Of a stretch of 64,000 nt of DNA, positions 37,190 through 47,308 are shown one piece after another. Made by a program: the position numbers and the translations under genes. The notes beneath the pieces were generated by a model, which saw only the letters and a program-made list of their open reading frames with translations, searched no databases and had not been told where the DNA came from. Every line of letters starts with the position of its first letter. Positions within the stretch are counted from its first letter, which is position 1. Source of the stretch: Schizochytrium sp. CCTCC M209059 (lineage: Eukaryota > Sar > Bigyra > Thraustochytrida > Thraustochytriidae); the NCBI GenBank assembly GCA_000818945.1, contig KN805377.1, forward strand, positions 495,017 through 559,016, given 5' to 3'.

Positions 37190-39412
37190 ATGCCTGCTTC
37201 GCCTCCTCACGCAGCGACACACAAACGCGCAGCAACTCAAGAGGCGCGTCTCATGCTCAGCAAACCAGCGAAACGACCAAGCTCCCGCGAAATGGTGCTT
37301 GCGCGTCGACAAAGACGCGGCAGCTCACACCGGTCTTGGACCATGGCCAAGCCAAGAAGGCACAGACATCACCGGTTCTCGCGCAAGCATTTGTTGCGCA
37401 TGCAAGTCATTTTCTTCACGCTCGTCGCAATCTTCGCCCTTCTCCCCGCGGGAAGCGTCATGCACGCCATCGAACAGACCCTTGGGAGCGAGACCTCCAC
37501 CGCGCTCCGCAGACATCTCGAAACGAGCGGTAACTCGACTTCGTGCAGAGACACAACCACTTCAAGCAGTGGCGAGTTTCCGCCCGACTTTTTCGACGAA
37601 ACGCAAAAGGACTCGGGCGGCATCCTTGTGCACATTTTCCTCATCTTTTACATGTTTATGGGACTGGCCATCGTCTGCGACGAGTACTTTGAGTCTTCTC
37701 TGTCCGCACTCTGCGAGGATCTCAAGCTCAAAGAGGATGTGGCCGGAGCGACTTTTATGGCTGCCGGCGGTTCAGCCCCAGAGCTCTTTTCAAGTATCAT
37801 TGGCGTTTTTGTGGCCAAGAGCGATATCGGCTTCGGCACCATTGTCGGCTCCGCGACCTTCAATGTGCTCTTTGTCATTGCCGCTTGCGCCTTCGTTACC
37901 AACAACCTCGCTCTCAGTTGGTGGCCGCTCACGCGAGACTGCGTCTTCTACTGTATCTCGATCGTGGTGCTCGTCACGTGCATCATTGACCAGGAAATCG
38001 CCGTCGGTGACTCCGTCGCGCTTCTCATCATGTACTGCTTGTACATTACCATCATGTATTTTAATGAGGCCCTGGAAAAGTGGGTCACAGCGCGCATGGA
38101 GGCCGCCAAAGCCCCACGCCACGGGTGGCGCCTCCGTCTCGAGAACTTTCTCGAGCACGACTACTTCAACTACTTCATCTACATGGTCATTGTCGCCAAC
38201 ATCGTCGTCATCTTTGTCGAGGTTGCCAATGGTGAATCAAACGCAACCCAAGCAATCAACTCCTGGTGCTCTGCAGTTTTCATTGCAGAGATGGCGCTCA
38301 AAATTGCTGCCCTCTCCTTCTTTGGCTACTGGCACAATCCAGTTAATGCATTCGACGGCACTCTTGTCGTGCTTATTCTCATCGAAATGGTCCTTTCCTC
38401 CTCAAGCTTTTCCGGCGGCCTGCGCGCCCTGCGCGCCTTTCGCTTTCTCCGCGTTGCCCGCGTTTTCCGGCTCTACATGGCTTCCTTTGTCGAAAAGATT
38501 CACGTCGCCACGCAAACAACCGCTGAGGACTGGAAAATGCTCGAGGTTGTGGAGAACATGACCGCCGAAGAAGCTGCGCAGTATGCGCTTCCCTGCCCGA
38601 CACGGTCGACCACCGCGGTTGCGCCTGTGCGCCTCTCGCTGCGCGGCTCCTCGCTTTCCGAGGACCCCAAACTCGAGGGCCTCATTGCTGAAGCCGAAGC
38701 CGCGCAACGCCAGCGTCAAGAAACAACAGTCAAGGCATCGCGGTCATCTGCTGAGAGTAACAATTCGCACAATATATACGATGACGATGACGATGACGAT
38801 GACGACGATGAGCCGAGCAACCCCTTTGAGCTCCCAGATGGCGGACCCATCGATATCTTCCTGTGGGCGCTGGCCTTTCCCTTGAGCCTGGGTATGTTTT
38901 TGACCATTCCGGACTGTCGGCGACCGATCTTTAAGCGTTTCTACATGCTTACCTTTCTCATGTGTATCGTTTGGATCGCACTACTTTCCTACGTCATGGT
39001 GTGGATGGCAACCATCTTTGGTGAGTTTGCATGTATTCCACAGCCCATCATGGGTCTCACCTTGCTTGCCGCTGGTACGAGTGTCCCGGATCTCATGTCC
39101 AGTATTGCCGTCGCGAAGCGAGGTTTGGGAGACATGGCTGTCTCCAGTTCGGTGGGTTCGAACATCTTCGACATTCTTATTGGTCTCCCCGTGCCCTGGT
39201 TTATTTCCACAGCTATTGTCAACCCGGACGAGACAGTTCCCATCCGTTCAGATGGAATTACCATCATGGTCCTCACCCTCTTCATCATGGTCGCAGCCGT
39301 TGTTTCGATCATTCATTGGTGCAACTGGGTTATGACCAAAAGGCTCGGCATTGCCATGATGGCACTCTACGCCGCCTTTGTGGCCGAGAGCCTCATTCTC
39401 GAAATGCTTTAG
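37190..39412 (+). CDS. SLC24-type K+-dependent Na+/Ca2+ exchanger with embedded voltage-sensor domain
   Basis: 740 residues, single frame. Basic N-terminus, then a signal-anchor helix (72-92) and an exoplasmic loop. Exchanger half 1: ATFMAAGGSAPELFSSIIG (alpha-1, 187-205) and GSATFNVLFVIAACAF. Half 2: LTLLAAGTSVPDLMSSIAVA (alpha-2, 623-642) and SVGSNIFDILIGLP. These are the NCKX/SLC24 alpha repeats, including GSxxxN and the AGTSxPD ion-site residues. Between the halves, where NCKX normally has a cytosolic loop, residues about 321-432 form a four-helix voltage sensor: S1 YFNYFIYMVIVANIVVIFV; S2 with E367 and K371; S3 with NAFDG (D389); S4 LRALRAFRFLRVARVFRLY with Arg at 412, 415, 418, 421, 424, 427. 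No pore helix or selectivity filter follows S4. A linker with ten Asp (531-540) joins to half 2. A voltage-gated cation exchanger is inferred. Confidence 0.92.
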   Translation: MPASPPHAATHKRAATQEARLMLSKPAKRPSSREMVLARRQRRGSSHRSWTMAKPRRHRHHRFSRKHLLRMQVIFFTLVAIFALLPAGSVMHAIEQTLGSETSTALRRHLETSGNSTSCRDTTTSSSGEFPPDFFDETQKDSGGILVHIFLIFYMFMGLAIVCDEYFESSLSALCEDLKLKEDVAGATFMAAGGSAPELFSSIIGVFVAKSDIGFGTIVGSATFNVLFVIAACAFVTNNLALSWWPLTRDCVFYCISIVVLVTCIIDQEIAVGDSVALLIMYCLYITIMYFNEALEKWVTARMEAAKAPRHGWRLRLENFLEHDYFNYFIYMVIVANIVVIFVEVANGESNATQAINSWCSAVFIAEMALKIAALSFFGYWHNPVNAFDGTLVVLILIEMVLSSSSFSGGLRALRAFRFLRVARVFRLYMASFVEKIHVATQTTAEDWKMLEVVENMTAEEAAQYALPCPTRSTTAVAPVRLSLRGSSLSEDPKLEGLIAEAEAAQRQRQETTVKASRSSAESNNSHNIYDDDDDDDDDDEPSNPFELPDGGPIDIFLWALAFPLSLGMFLTIPDCRRPIFKRFYMLTFLMCIVWIALLSYVMVWMATIFGEFACIPQPIMGLTLLAAGTSVPDLMSSIAVAKRGLGDMAVSSSVGSNIFDILIGLPVPWFISTAIVNPDETVPIRSDGITIMVLTLFIMVAAVVSIIHWCNWVMTKRLGIAMMALYAAFVAESLILEML

Positions 39413-39474
39413 TTAGTGTTGCATAGAATCACACCATCATTGGAAGGAAGCCTTGTGATGGACACAGTTCTCCC

Positions 39475-39509
<35 letters not shown>

Positions 39510-40433
39510 AACAACAACAACAACAACGACGACGCCGACGACGACGACAATAACGATAACAACAACTGCAGCGAAAAAAATTGATTTTGCGATCACGGGT
39601 CGAGCATAGAATGTTTTGCGAAAGCTCATAAGCCTCGAAGCCCCGGGCCGTGTAAGAAGGAAAGAAAAGTATCGTATGATCCACGACACCAAATCGAAGC
39701 GCAAACATCTTACTACTCTTCTCTCTTTTTTCAATGTGTCTCGATTGTGTTTTCATCTCCACTTGTTGTATGTCGGCACCTTCTTCCTCTTTTCGTTACG
39801 ACTCGTCGTCATCTTTTGGTGTACACGGATACAGCTCCTTTGATATCCTAGTTTATCGCAACATTCCCCACCCGGGTTGTCAACGTATTCCACCGCATCA
39901 CCGTGCCCTTCGCCGTGGCTCCACCCGAGCTTGAACTTCTTCTAGGCCTAGGCTACTAAAATGTATAGGTCAGTAGCGAATGTCAATCAACAAGGACAGA
40001 CAAGTCAAGTAAACGAATAACTCACTTGACGCGGCAGCTTTACCCCACTTGAGGAACCACATTGCAAGAGCTGCGGCTTGCAGAGCCCATTCTGATCGAC
40101 CGTGCGAAGCGAGGCGAGCCTCTGCGCGAGTGCCCTGGCTCTGGCGCGCGACGTGGCGGAGCGACAACACGCGCGCGCAAGGGAGTGATCCTGAGCTCGC
40201 GGCAAAGCTCCGGGCCTCAGTATCTGCCAACCTCCCTCGCTCTCTCTCTCTCTCCTTCACTCTCTCCGCCGCTGCGCAAGCTTAGGACTTGCCCCCAACG
40301 ACCTTGGGGGAGACATCGTCTCCTTCTTCTTGGTCGTCGTCGTCGTTGTCGTAGAGCTCCCCATTCCTGCGTGGAGCGTGAGCTAAACGAGCTGGATAAG
40401 GAGAGGAGAGGGGCTGGACGAAACGAGGCGCCA
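39413..40433. other. Exchanger 3' flank and TNPO3-like upstream region
   Basis: Contains an AAC/ACG trinucleotide tract and, nearer 40230-40270 and 40320-40350, CTCT and CGT runs. The karyopherin frame is open back to 40062 but this part is compositionally unlike the protein and lacks an ATG with a family counterpart. No other gene. Confidence 0.5.
39475..39565. repeat. (CAA)n/(CGA)n tract in exchanger 3' flank
   Basis: About 20 CAA units with interruptions grading into CGA units, starting about 60 bp after the stop codon. Confidence 0.92.
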
Positions 40434-43400
40434 ATGGCGACGGCAGAAGAAGTCCAGAATGTCATACACGTCGTGTACCAGAATGGCGCCGCAGAGAATG
40501 CCCGCCGCGAAGCGCTTGCCTGGCTACAAAACTTTTCTGCAAAGCCCGAGTCTTGGGCCACCTGGTTGGACCTCGTGGCCTCGCAGGCGCAGCAAACGCA
40601 ATTCTTTGCAGCAAATATGATCTACACAAAAGTTCAGAAAGACTGGTACGATCAACCTGACGCCGTCAAGCAAGACGTCCATGGGCGCGTTCTGCAGCTT
40701 GTGCGCGAATTCGTCCGCGACGACTCGCAGCGACTCAGTAGCAGGTGTCTGCGTCGTCTTTGTCTTGCGCTCGCGCGAATGACAGTACAAACCCCAAGTG
40801 TGCTAGATATGTACATGAACGAGGCGTGGACATTGCTCAGCGCCGGCCTGGATCAGCAGCAGCAGCAAGCCGGCAACTCCGGCTCCGCTGCTGGTGCCGA
40901 GCGAGCGCTCTTCGTCGCCACCGAGCTTCTCATTGTCCTTCCCGAGGAGAAAGAAGCCGAGGATCCACCTAGCACAGCTTCGCTTTCAGACACGGACCCG
41001 CAGGGCATCGCTCAACGCATGCGCGGCGTCCTCGCGCAGGTGGTCGAAGCCGTCACGCAGCTCATGATGAAGAGCGACAAATCCCACATTCACGCGCGCG
41101 CTCTCGAGGTGCTCCACGCGTGGGCTTCCACCGGCGTGGATGTCCCAACACTTGCACAGTGTAATTTACTTCGGCCCATGCTAATGTCCCTCGTTTCGTG
41201 CCAGGAGCTCAATGTCCTCGAAATGGCCTCGCAGGCACTCGCAGCATGCGTAAAAAAGGATTCGCCCGAAGCTATCACGGGCCAAGAGGAATCGCCAGCG
41301 ACGCTGGCCAGCTTTGACGAGCTTGTCGAGGGCGTTCTCGCAGCCCGTGGACGCATTGCGGCCACCTGCGAAGCGAATGCATCATCTTCTGGCCAGTTGC
41401 ATCTTTCAATTGAACAAGATCCAGCAACGCAAGAAGAGGTGGCTCTTAGTTTGTGCAAGCTTGTTGTCGCCGTAGCCGAGGCTCAAATCGATCGCATCGT
41501 GGTTGGCGCCACGCCTTCGCTCCTTGCGCTTGTGGACATTGTCATGATGTTCACGGCGCACCCCTCGAGAAACGTTGCGATTCTCACTCTCGAATTCTGG
41601 CATCTCGTGCAAGACTACAGCTTATCGCAGCGCCACGAGAGCTTGCGTGAGCCATGCTACCTGCAGCTCCTCGAAGTGCTCCTCCGACAGTCTCAAATTC
41701 CCGAAGACGCAAGCTCCGGCTATGAAGAGGATATTCCTGACGATGTTCAGAGTTTCCGCAACAGCGGAGATGGCGTCAAGGAGCTCTTCATCGTTATCAT
41801 GTACGTGCTTGGCCCTCGGTACGTGGAATGCATGCTCTCCGTGTTACGGGGTACGCAGGACTGGAAGGCCTTCGAAGCTGCTCTTTTTGCGTTGAGTTCT
41901 GCTTCGCGCGTCATCAACGAGCAGGCCTCCAAGCAGGATCCGCGGAGCGCGACGCTTCGCTCCTTCGTGGAGACCATGCTACAGGAGCTGGCGTCGCTCG
42001 GCCTCTTCGGCGCAAATGGCGCCACGCTCGGCGCCGGCGTCCAAGTGATCGGGAGCTTTGCCTCCTTTTTAGCGCGAATGGATCTCGGAGTTATTGAGCG
42101 CAATCTCGAGTGCGTCATCTTTGCGTTGCCATTCTCGGACCCGGTCAGTAGGACGGGCGCCGAGGCATTTCAACGCGTGTGCATTGCCAGTCGACTTGAA
42201 CTTGCACTGCACGCCGACGCCGTGAAGACGCTTGCGACAGGTATTGAGAATGCCTATCAGAAATTTCCGACAGACCCTGCTAGTCACGGGGAAGGTAGCT
42301 TTGCAGCCACGAAATCGGTTATTTTTCCTTTGCAGGCGAGAATGAAGGCCATCGAAGGCATCACGCGCATCGCCTCTTGCATGAAGCTGGACGCTGGACG
42401 CGAAACCCTAGCGGTTCTTCTCAATCCAGGTCTTCAGCGTCTTTTCAAAGCTGTGAATGCCTCGGACGCTAATATTGTAGCTCAGGAGCTATCCGTGCTG
42501 TGTTGCGCCGCCAACTATGTGGACATCAATGTCAAGTCCCTCAAGTCCCCGCTCGACCATCCTGTTTCCGCCATTCTCTCTGAGATTCTTCCGCTTCTAG
42601 AAAACATTACTGCTAATGCAGCGTTGCAGCGGGACACCGAAGTTGTCGATGCCTTGTATTCTCTCATTTCGGCCTCTTTTCTCTCTGCCAAGGCTGTTCT
42701 TTTGCAGCATCTCGACACGCTACTCACCTCGGCCGTCACGCAATTCCGCATCACATGGTCACCGAGCTGCGTGTCGTGTCTTGGCAAGGCGGTCGAGGTT
42801 TTTTCATCGCAGCCAGGCGCCGAAGCTGGCTTCAAGAATCTTTTTGCTCGTCTTACGGAAAGCATGGTCGTTTGTATCCAAGAAGGCCACGTGACCAATG
42901 ATCCGACCGTGGTCTCGACCTTTTTCAATACCTCGCTCACCTTTCTCATCTTCTGCCCTGGGGCCATTTTCGCCGCCAGTACTGGGACGGCCACGGGGGC
43001 CTCGGCAAATGGCACCATGTCCCACGAAGGGGACTCGACCCTCGACGCCTTTTTGCAGATCCTCGCTCGTTGCGTTTCGAGCGATGAGCTCGAGACACTG
43101 CGTTCGGTGGCAGTCTTTTTGACATCGCTCATGAGCCGCCTAGGGGGGTCGGCTGCTGCTGCGGCGGCTGCAGTCGGAAACGCAAACGCCGCTGCCAAGG
43201 CCCGTTCGGTGGCACAATACAGATCCATCTTTGATAATGCTCTTGGGCGCAATGGAAGGGATCTCGTTAAAGAGATCATCCTCGCCCTTGCGGCAACTTG
43301 CCCTCCGACTCCGCTCTCTCGCCTAGCGCAGGGCATGGCAGACCTTACCGTCCGTTATCCCCAGCTCGTGCAGAGCGCCATCTACGATGTCTTTGTGCAG

Positions 43401-43607
43401 AACCCTTCTGCTCTCTCGCGTCTCTCAGACGCGGACAAGGAGGCTCTCGTGACCACGATTCCTTTTATGGCACAGGGCGTCGGCACTCGCGCCAAGGATG
43501 CCTTTCTTGAATTTGCGCGTCTTTGCCGCAAGCAAACTTCTTCGGATTGTTTTAGGCAGCTCATGTCAAGCCTTCGTACGCCTCCTGAGGTGATTGAGAT
43601 TGCATAA
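40434..43607 (+). CDS. Transportin-3/importin-13-like karyopherin
   Basis: 1,057 residues from ATGGCG. N-terminal importin-beta domain: ENARREALAWLQNFSAKPESW, QQTQFFAANMIYTKVQKDW, then the exportin-1-like region (SRCLRRLCLALARM) and HEAT-type helices to the end (for example LEFWHLVQDYSLS, FAQLCRKQ-like). Length, the QFFAAN block and the QLxxxxRTPP-like C-terminus (SSLRTPPEVIEIA) fit the TNPO3/IPO13/Mtr10 family, which import SR-rich splicing proteins or other cargo through nuclear pores with RanGTP. Ala-rich insert near 1,000. Single exon. Which of TNPO3 or IPO13 it represents is not resolved. Confidence 0.85.
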   Translation: MATAEEVQNVIHVVYQNGAAENARREALAWLQNFSAKPESWATWLDLVASQAQQTQFFAANMIYTKVQKDWYDQPDAVKQDVHGRVLQLVREFVRDDSQRLSSRCLRRLCLALARMTVQTPSVLDMYMNEAWTLLSAGLDQQQQQAGNSGSAAGAERALFVATELLIVLPEEKEAEDPPSTASLSDTDPQGIAQRMRGVLAQVVEAVTQLMMKSDKSHIHARALEVLHAWASTGVDVPTLAQCNLLRPMLMSLVSCQELNVLEMASQALAACVKKDSPEAITGQEESPATLASFDELVEGVLAARGRIAATCEANASSSGQLHLSIEQDPATQEEVALSLCKLVVAVAEAQIDRIVVGATPSLLALVDIVMMFTAHPSRNVAILTLEFWHLVQDYSLSQRHESLREPCYLQLLEVLLRQSQIPEDASSGYEEDIPDDVQSFRNSGDGVKELFIVIMYVLGPRYVECMLSVLRGTQDWKAFEAALFALSSASRVINEQASKQDPRSATLRSFVETMLQELASLGLFGANGATLGAGVQVIGSFASFLARMDLGVIERNLECVIFALPFSDPVSRTGAEAFQRVCIASRLELALHADAVKTLATGIENAYQKFPTDPASHGEGSFAATKSVIFPLQARMKAIEGITRIASCMKLDAGRETLAVLLNPGLQRLFKAVNASDANIVAQELSVLCCAANYVDINVKSLKSPLDHPVSAILSEILPLLENITANAALQRDTEVVDALYSLISASFLSAKAVLLQHLDTLLTSAVTQFRITWSPSCVSCLGKAVEVFSSQPGAEAGFKNLFARLTESMVVCIQEGHVTNDPTVVSTFFNTSLTFLIFCPGAIFAASTGTATGASANGTMSHEGDSTLDAFLQILARCVSSDELETLRSVAVFLTSLMSRLGGSAAAAAAAVGNANAAAKARSVAQYRSIFDNALGRNGRDLVKEIILALAATCPPTPLSRLAQGMADLTVRYPQLVQSAIYDVFVQNPSALSRLSDADKEALVTTIPFMAQGVGTRAKDAFLEFARLCRKQTSSDCFRQLMSSLRTPPEVIEIA

Positions 43608-43787
43608 TTGATTACTTTTTTTCCAGTTTTCACACGAGAAAGACTCAAAATGGCTGTCAAATCGATTTCTTGACACATACATACATGCACGCGCATAGGG
43701 CCTACTTTTTGACAAAGCTCTGCTTTGTGCTACAGAAGATTGTCGGGCATACAGGGGCGGCTTGCATTCGCAGACGATCGACAATGC

Positions 43788-46700
43788 TCAATAATCTTTC
43801 AAGCTTTTTCTTGTTTCCTCGTAGGAATCGTCGCTCATTGTGCCATCATAATATGCATCGAAACTTTCACGATTCATTCTGCTGACCTCCCGTTCTTCCT
43901 TGTCTTCGTCTTCATCGTCATCTTCTCCACCATCTTCAAGCTCGTCATCGTCATCCTCTTGGTCGTGATCTTCGTTGTCATGCTCATCCTCGTAATCATC
44001 GTCCTCTTCGTCGTCCTCCTCGTCCTCCTCGTCGTCATTCTCTTCATCATCTTCATACTCGCTCGCAGATCCGCGCTCCGAGTCCTCTCTGTCATCGTTT
44101 ACGCTGCCTTGACGCTCTTTGGTATCGTTGACCTGCTCCGATGTATTAGAATCAACACTCTCTGCCTCTGCGGCGGCCTGAACACTCGATGCAAGTTTCT
44201 CCTCTATGACAGCCTTTTCGATGCGGCGTTGTTGTCTTGCAAGAAGCTCATCATTCCTTCGGCGAAGGACAGATCGTACGCCAATGTTATTTTCCTGCGT
44301 AACGAGTTCGGCAATTTCGGCCTCGATCTGGTCGAGAACTGCTTCGGGGAGCTGATTCGCATCTGCATTTTGAAAAGCTTTTTGCATAAGCCGCAAAAGA
44401 CATTTCTGGAAAACAAGCTTAAGCTCTGCCATGAATTTTTCATTTTGCAAAAGTTCGATGAGCTGCTTATCCTGAAAGAGGTCGGGAAGGTAATGCTCAA
44501 GCCCTTGGTAGCGGACAGTCTGCGATGGATCATCGCCAGCCTCATTATCTTCTGTTTTGCCCTCCTCATCATCCCCTTGACTGCTTATTTTAAGCCCGCT
44601 TGCGTGTTCGTGGTCAACCTCAGTACTGGGCCTAGATTCCTGGGCGTCTAGGTCCGCGACGTTCTTCGCATCGTCTTCTTCAGGAGCGACGGCGCTTTTG
44701 GATGGTTTTGCGCGCGAGAACCATCGTGATCGCGGTTTTGCTTTCGACGTCTCTTTAGCAATCACAGAAGCAATTTCGGATACATTGGATGCACGGCGAA
44801 TGAGTCGAAGACTAACACGTCGTCCCAGCTTTGCTGACGGCAACCCACCGTCCACAGATTCCCGAACGTACTGCTCGGTAGGTTGGCCTTGTTCAGGGCC
44901 ACCGACGCACGAGCGTGTCAAAATGTAGACCATTGTGGCCACAGCAAGAAGATTCGCTTGCGATCGCTTGTCTGCTTTTACTGTGGCTCCCAACTCCCAT
45001 GGCCTGCAAAGAACAGGTACAAGACACCGCACAAAGAGAAAGGTGCAAAGCAGGAGCTTGGAACGTGATGTGTCATATTGCATGACTTTTGTTGGTGCTG
45101 GGATAGAATTCTCTGATTCTTCGTCATACGCATTCTTGGATGAAAGTGCCGCCTCACTAGAACCACTTGTGCTAGGTTTGATCATCCATCGCGTGCAACC
45201 CGCATAGCCAAGGTCAAGTGCCTCCTCTTCCATGGCGAACAGGTAATTATGCGGGAAAACCATGCCATCGAGGGTAAGTCTGCTCAAAAACCCAACGACT
45301 GGTCGTGGCAGTGGTGGCTTTTCGTGCTCGAGGGAATTAAGTAAGGCCTCAAAGATGCCCCGGACGCGAACTTTGAGCCGTAGAGTAGCGAGTGCAACAT
45401 CGCTCATGGTAGTCTCTGCTGTAATTGGAGCGGGCGCGTTTCGTTTCGGTTTTGCTCGCCAGAATCCGCCGCCGATTTTTTGTCCAAGCGCGCCTCTCGT
45501 ATTGCTGGGGTCGAGGTTTAGATCTCGTTTTCCAACAATGTCAGCGAGCGGGAGGGCAAGCACCTGAGCCATCCAGGAACGAGTCGTGTCTGCAAACCAC
45601 AAGATACCCTTTTCCATTTCCTTGCGGTCATCCTCTGCTAGCGCCATGCGTCGTGCTATTGCATGCCGCTTCATGCGGGCGAGGGCAATGAAGAAACATA
45701 CGATGCTGCGAAAAAGTGTTTTGCCCTTGAGAACCTGGTCCGCAGGTGGCGTGTCGATGCCTTCTTTCCGCCAACGATACATGGGTCTCCCGCTTCCAAA
45801 AACGGCCGCTTTGAGAGCCTTGCGTTTTTTCTCCTCTGCAGCAGCAGTGGCTTTGTCCTTTTCTTGCTTTTCTGTCTCTTCCTTGTCACCTTCGTCGTCG
45901 CTCATGTGCAGCAAATCTGTATCGTCTTGAAGGAGCTCTTCCCAGATGTTTGCAGGTTCTTCATTCTCTTTCTCTGTGGCATGTTGCTGCGTTTTGTTGT
46001 TCTTCAAAGTCTGATTTGGGCTTGTGACGTCAGCCCTCATCTCTTCCAACGTTCTGCTGAGACCATGATCCATTTTGGCGGACATCCTATTGGACATTTT
46101 GGAGCTCTGATGCACGATCGAGGCGAAATGGCCTGAACGATGTTGCTGGTCTTGCTCCGAAAGGTTCGATGTGGGGCTTGTCGCTGCAGTCATTCGCTCT
46201 TGTGTGGGCAAGTGCATGTGAGAGGCAAGCACTGGGGCAAGTCGTTGCTCGATGGCAGCCAGCATTAATTTGTTTTGTGTGGTGATGCGCTGCTCGAGAC
46301 GGTGTTCGAACTCTTGCCTGTCTTTCAGATCGAGCTGCGCCTGTAGCTGATTGTCGAGACCGCCGAGAACCTCTAGCATTGCGGCTTGCTGCGTGCGCAT
46401 TTGAGAGCGAACCCTGGCAATCATTGGATTCTCTTGAATGGGCGATCTCAAGCTTTCATGTGGGTGTCTCGGTCTATGTCTAGTTCTGTGCGATCGCTGC
46501 CTGGCGTCTGGCGTTTGAGAACGTCTGTGCTTTCTCCTTCTCTTCTTGTCTGACACGTAGCTGCTGATGCTCGATGCTTTGCTAGACTCGTCTTCATCAT
46601 TCCACGCGGACTCGAGCTCGTCCAATGCATCTTCTTGGGACAAGCCAGCCCTGTTATAACGTCGACGCGAGGATGAGCGCGAGGAAAGAGAGTCATGTTG

Positions 46701-46904
46701 GTCTGAGCGAGAGGAAGGGGAGGAGAAGGAGGAATCGTCTGATGCGGGAGGGAATTTAGGCTCGACGGCAAGTCTGTGCCGTGTCAAAACACTCCTCTCG
46801 CAACGGGCGTCACCTTGCGTTTGAAATACACGATCTCGCTCAAGACGCATGCGCTCGCGCAGGAGTTGCGCCTTGACCCGTAAGAGCTGTTCCTGCGCGG
46901 ACAT
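43788..46904 (-). CDS. Unrecognised 1,038-residue protein with acidic C-terminus
   Basis: Starts ATGTCC. N-terminal coiled coil (QEQLLRVKAQLLRERMRLER), Ser/Arg-rich disorder to about 160, a second coiled coil (MLEVLGGLDNQLQAQLDLKD...), an acidic/Lys segment, then a mostly helical hydrophobic domain (about 395-700) with FRSIVCFFIALARMKRHAI, GILWFADTTRSWMAQVLALP, LPRPVVGFLSRLTLDGMVFP and KLLLCTFLFVRCLVP. More coiled coil follows (about 835-925), then roughly 60 residues that are nearly all Asp/Glu (about 950-1010), and a tail SFDAYYDGTMSDDSYEE. I recognise no family. The N-terminal coiled coils plus helical core could suit a cytoskeletal or ciliary scaffold, but this is a guess. Convergent with the karyopherin gene (180 bp between stops). 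Confidence 0.8.
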   Translation of the reverse strand: MSAQEQLLRVKAQLLRERMRLERDRVFQTQGDARCERSVLTRHRLAVEPKFPPASDDSSFSSPSSRSDQHDSLSSRSSSRRRYNRAGLSQEDALDELESAWNDEDESSKASSISSYVSDKKRRRKHRRSQTPDARQRSHRTRHRPRHPHESLRSPIQENPMIARVRSQMRTQQAAMLEVLGGLDNQLQAQLDLKDRQEFEHRLEQRITTQNKLMLAAIEQRLAPVLASHMHLPTQERMTAATSPTSNLSEQDQQHRSGHFASIVHQSSKMSNRMSAKMDHGLSRTLEEMRADVTSPNQTLKNNKTQQHATEKENEEPANIWEELLQDDTDLLHMSDDEGDKEETEKQEKDKATAAAEEKKRKALKAAVFGSGRPMYRWRKEGIDTPPADQVLKGKTLFRSIVCFFIALARMKRHAIARRMALAEDDRKEMEKGILWFADTTRSWMAQVLALPLADIVGKRDLNLDPSNTRGALGQKIGGGFWRAKPKRNAPAPITAETTMSDVALATLRLKVRVRGIFEALLNSLEHEKPPLPRPVVGFLSRLTLDGMVFPHNYLFAMEEEALDLGYAGCTRWMIKPSTSGSSEAALSSKNAYDEESENSIPAPTKVMQYDTSRSKLLLCTFLFVRCLVPVLCRPWELGATVKADKRSQANLLAVATMVYILTRSCVGGPEQGQPTEQYVRESVDGGLPSAKLGRRVSLRLIRRASNVSEIASVIAKETSKAKPRSRWFSRAKPSKSAVAPEEDDAKNVADLDAQESRPSTEVDHEHASGLKISSQGDDEEGKTEDNEAGDDPSQTVRYQGLEHYLPDLFQDKQLIELLQNEKFMAELKLVFQKCLLRLMQKAFQNADANQLPEAVLDQIEAEIAELVTQENNIGVRSVLRRRNDELLARQQRRIEKAVIEEKLASSVQAAAEAESVDSNTSEQVNDTKERQGSVNDDREDSERGSASEYEDDEENDDEEDEEDDEEDDDYEDEHDNEDHDQEDDDDELEDGGEDDDEDEDKEEREVSRMNRESFDAYYDGTMSDDSYEETRKSLKDY

Positions 46905-47308
46905 GGTTCACCTCAAGCTTGAGAAGCAGCATTCATGTCCAAGTTGTCTTGCGAATTGGTGTGGATGGGGCTTGTGACTACATCGACTAAAGTCGGGCTT
47001 GATGTAACGGCCAAAATGAGATGGGGATGGGGCTAAAATGGCGAAGCGAGCTGACGCTGCGGCGAAGAAGAGGGAAAGAGATGTAGAGCGAGCTGAGAAA
47101 AGAAATTTTACGTGACGGAAATTATGTATTTATTCACGTAAAACTTCTTATGCATGAGGGTCTTTCTGGATCTGTCGGACAGTGCAGATTTTGCAATCAC
47201 TAACTACTGAAAATTTAGTTGGAGCTATCGTGGAAACGCGAAAATGATGCTTGGCATTTGACGCTTGGCATAAACCGCGTGTTTTTTTTGTTTTTGTTTT
47301 TTTTTAAT
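46905..47308. other. Spacer, upstream of the acidic-tailed gene
   Basis: Contains the 3' flank of the SPRYD7-like gene with A/T runs near 47281-47305. No gene. Confidence 0.5.

Noticed and set aside
40062..40433. 124-codon N-terminal extension of the karyopherin
   Set aside because: No ATG, Arg/Ser-rich composition, and the importin-beta N-terminus begins exactly at the ATGGCG at 40434.
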